Below, one piece after another: positions 63,216 through 64,000 of a stretch of 64,000 nucleotides of DNA. Source of the DNA: Alteromonas sp. BL110 (GTDB lineage: Bacteria > Pseudomonadota > Gammaproteobacteria > Enterobacterales > Alteromonadaceae). The notes beneath the pieces are model-generated. The model did not search any database. It saw only the letters and a program-made list of their open reading frames with translations, and was not told where the DNA came from. The translations under genes were made by a program, and so were the position numbers. How positions within the stretch are numbered: the stretch's first letter is position 1; each line of letters opens with the position of its first letter. Where the stretch lies: contig NZ_CP031967.1 in the NCBI RefSeq assembly GCF_003443615.1, forward strand, positions 2,976,001-3,040,000, read 5' to 3'.

Positions 63216-64000
63216 ATGCCTGAAGGTCCTGAAATTCGTCGCGCTGCGGACAAAGTCGAAGCGGTAATAAAAGATGCTCATTTAGAAAAAGTAGAGTTTG
63301 GGTTAGCGCAGCTTCAACTCTACGTTAAACAATTGGAAGGCGAAAAAGTATTGCGTATGGAAACCCGTGGGAAGGCGCTAATCACGCATTTTAGCAACGC
63401 CCTTTCTATGTATTCACACAATCAACTTTATGGCGTGTGGCATACCTGCAAACGCAATGAATTACCTGATACTAAACGTCAGTTAAGGGTTGGGCTTCAT
63501 ACCGAAACTCACAGTGCTATTTTGTATAGTGCCTCCGATATTAGTATTTGGCCAACACAAACTATTCACGAGCACCCTTTTTTGCAGCGAGTAGGGCCTG
63601 ATGTGTTAAACGATGTGGTAACAGAAGAGCTGGTGTTAGAACGACTACGTTCAAAAGCTTTTTATAACAGGGCGCTGAGTGGTCTATACCTAGACCAGCG
63701 CTTTATGGCAGGGTTAGGGAATTACCTTCGCAGCGAAATACTATTTGCAGCAGGTGTTCATCCTTCACTCAAACCTTCTCAGTTAGATGATGAGCAGCTG
63801 CGCAGCTTATCACATCACACCTTAGCAATATGCAAACGCAGTTATGAAACCGGTGGCTATACCGTGTACACAGAACTACGCGAAGTGCTTGAAGCAAAAG
63901 GCATTAACTTTGAAGGCACGCGGTTTATGGTGTTCGATAGGGAAGAGCAGCCTTGTAGAATCTGTGCCACTCCAATAAAACGCCAAACGTATAACGGGCG
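63216..64000 (+). CDS. nei: Endonuclease VIII (DNA glycosylase/AP lyase), partial at window end
   Basis: The frame starts at ATG 63216 with MPEGPEIRRAADKVEAVIKD and stays open to the last base, so the 3' end is outside the window. Pro2-Glu3 are the catalytic residues of the Fpg/Nei family after removal of Met, and PEGPEIRRAAD is the Nei rather than the Fpg form. The H2TH helix region is LDQRFMAGLGNYLRSEILFAAGVHP (about residue 150-175). The first half of the zinc finger, QPCRICATPIKR, appears at the end. It removes oxidised pyrimidines in base excision repair. Confidence 0.95.
   Translation, partial: MPEGPEIRRAADKVEAVIKDAHLEKVEFGLAQLQLYVKQLEGEKVLRMETRGKALITHFSNALSMYSHNQLYGVWHTCKRNELPDTKRQLRVGLHTETHSAILYSASDISIWPTQTIHEHPFLQRVGPDVLNDVVTEELVLERLRSKAFYNRALSGLYLDQRFMAGLGNYLRSEILFAAGVHPSLKPSQLDDEQLRSLSHHTLAICKRSYETGGYTVYTELREVLEAKGINFEGTRFMVFDREEQPCRICATPIKRQTYNG

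Overview
The window looks like chromosome of a marine gammaproteobacterium of the Alteromonas type. It keeps the enterobacterial-style block ygfB-pepP-ubiH-ubiI with gcvT-gcvH-gcvP, ssrS (6S RNA), ygfA, serA and rpiA close by. It also has many TonB-dependent receptor, polysaccharide-degradation and hybrid histidine kinase genes. This assignment is inferred from gene content and protein resemblance; no search was run.

Layout. 1-4.4 kb: RND efflux adaptor and pump. 4.6-8.5 kb: SIMPL protein, DUF1289 Fe-S-type protein, HDOD protein and two tandem DUF481 outer-membrane proteins. 8.7-15.7 kb, all minus: serA, rpiA, ygfA behind a GAF hybrid histidine kinase, a nucleoside hydrolase-ribokinase pair, and a clear 6S RNA directly upstream of the ribokinase. 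16.2-20.7 kb: ygfB, pepP, ubiH, ubiI. 20.7-29.3 kb: M28 peptidase, DMT permease, class II cyclic-nucleotide phosphodiesterase, DHH protein, LysR regulator and a GlcNAc kinase/nagA pair. 29.7-34.2 kb: gcvT, gcvH, gcvP. 34.4-45 kb: an accessory island with an IS5-type remnant, a beta-glucan utilisation locus (TonB receptor, GH3, lichenase-type GH16, LytS-type kinase and LytTR regulator) and a decayed second receptor. A duplicated regulatory block lies upstream of both the receptor and the GH16 gene. 45-49.5 kb: serine hydrolase, esterase-TPR protein, PQQ-type sugar dehydrogenase and an unlisted 18-residue ORF with a perfect ribosome binding site. 49.6-52.8 kb: bacteriophytochrome hybrid kinase and a DUF3010 protein. 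52.9-57.2 kb, minus: the most interesting locus, a split borosin RiPP operon (SonM-type alpha-N-methyltransferase, then a 67-residue SonA-type precursor) followed within 17 bases by a hybrid histidine kinase with a predicted periplasmic TPR domain. 57.3-64 kb: SRPBCC protein, RecQ-family helicase, a REP-associated tyrosine transposase with its repeat family, a secreted unknown protein, a quinone-oxidoreductase-like dehydrogenase and the start of nei.

How the parts work together. Nucleoside hydrolase, ribokinase and RpiA form a route from nucleoside to ribose to ribose-5-phosphate. GcvTHP, SerA and 5-formyl-THF cyclo-ligase all feed one-carbon/serine-glycine metabolism. The GH16/GH3/TonB receptor set would cut, import and finish off a mixed-linkage or beta-1,3/1,4-glucan under control of its own LytS/LytTR pair. 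The repeat GGGGTCAGAGTAC occurs at least ten times, mostly at gene 3' ends, and once supplies the start codon of the RecQ-like gene. No tRNA, rRNA, CRISPR array or prophage was seen.
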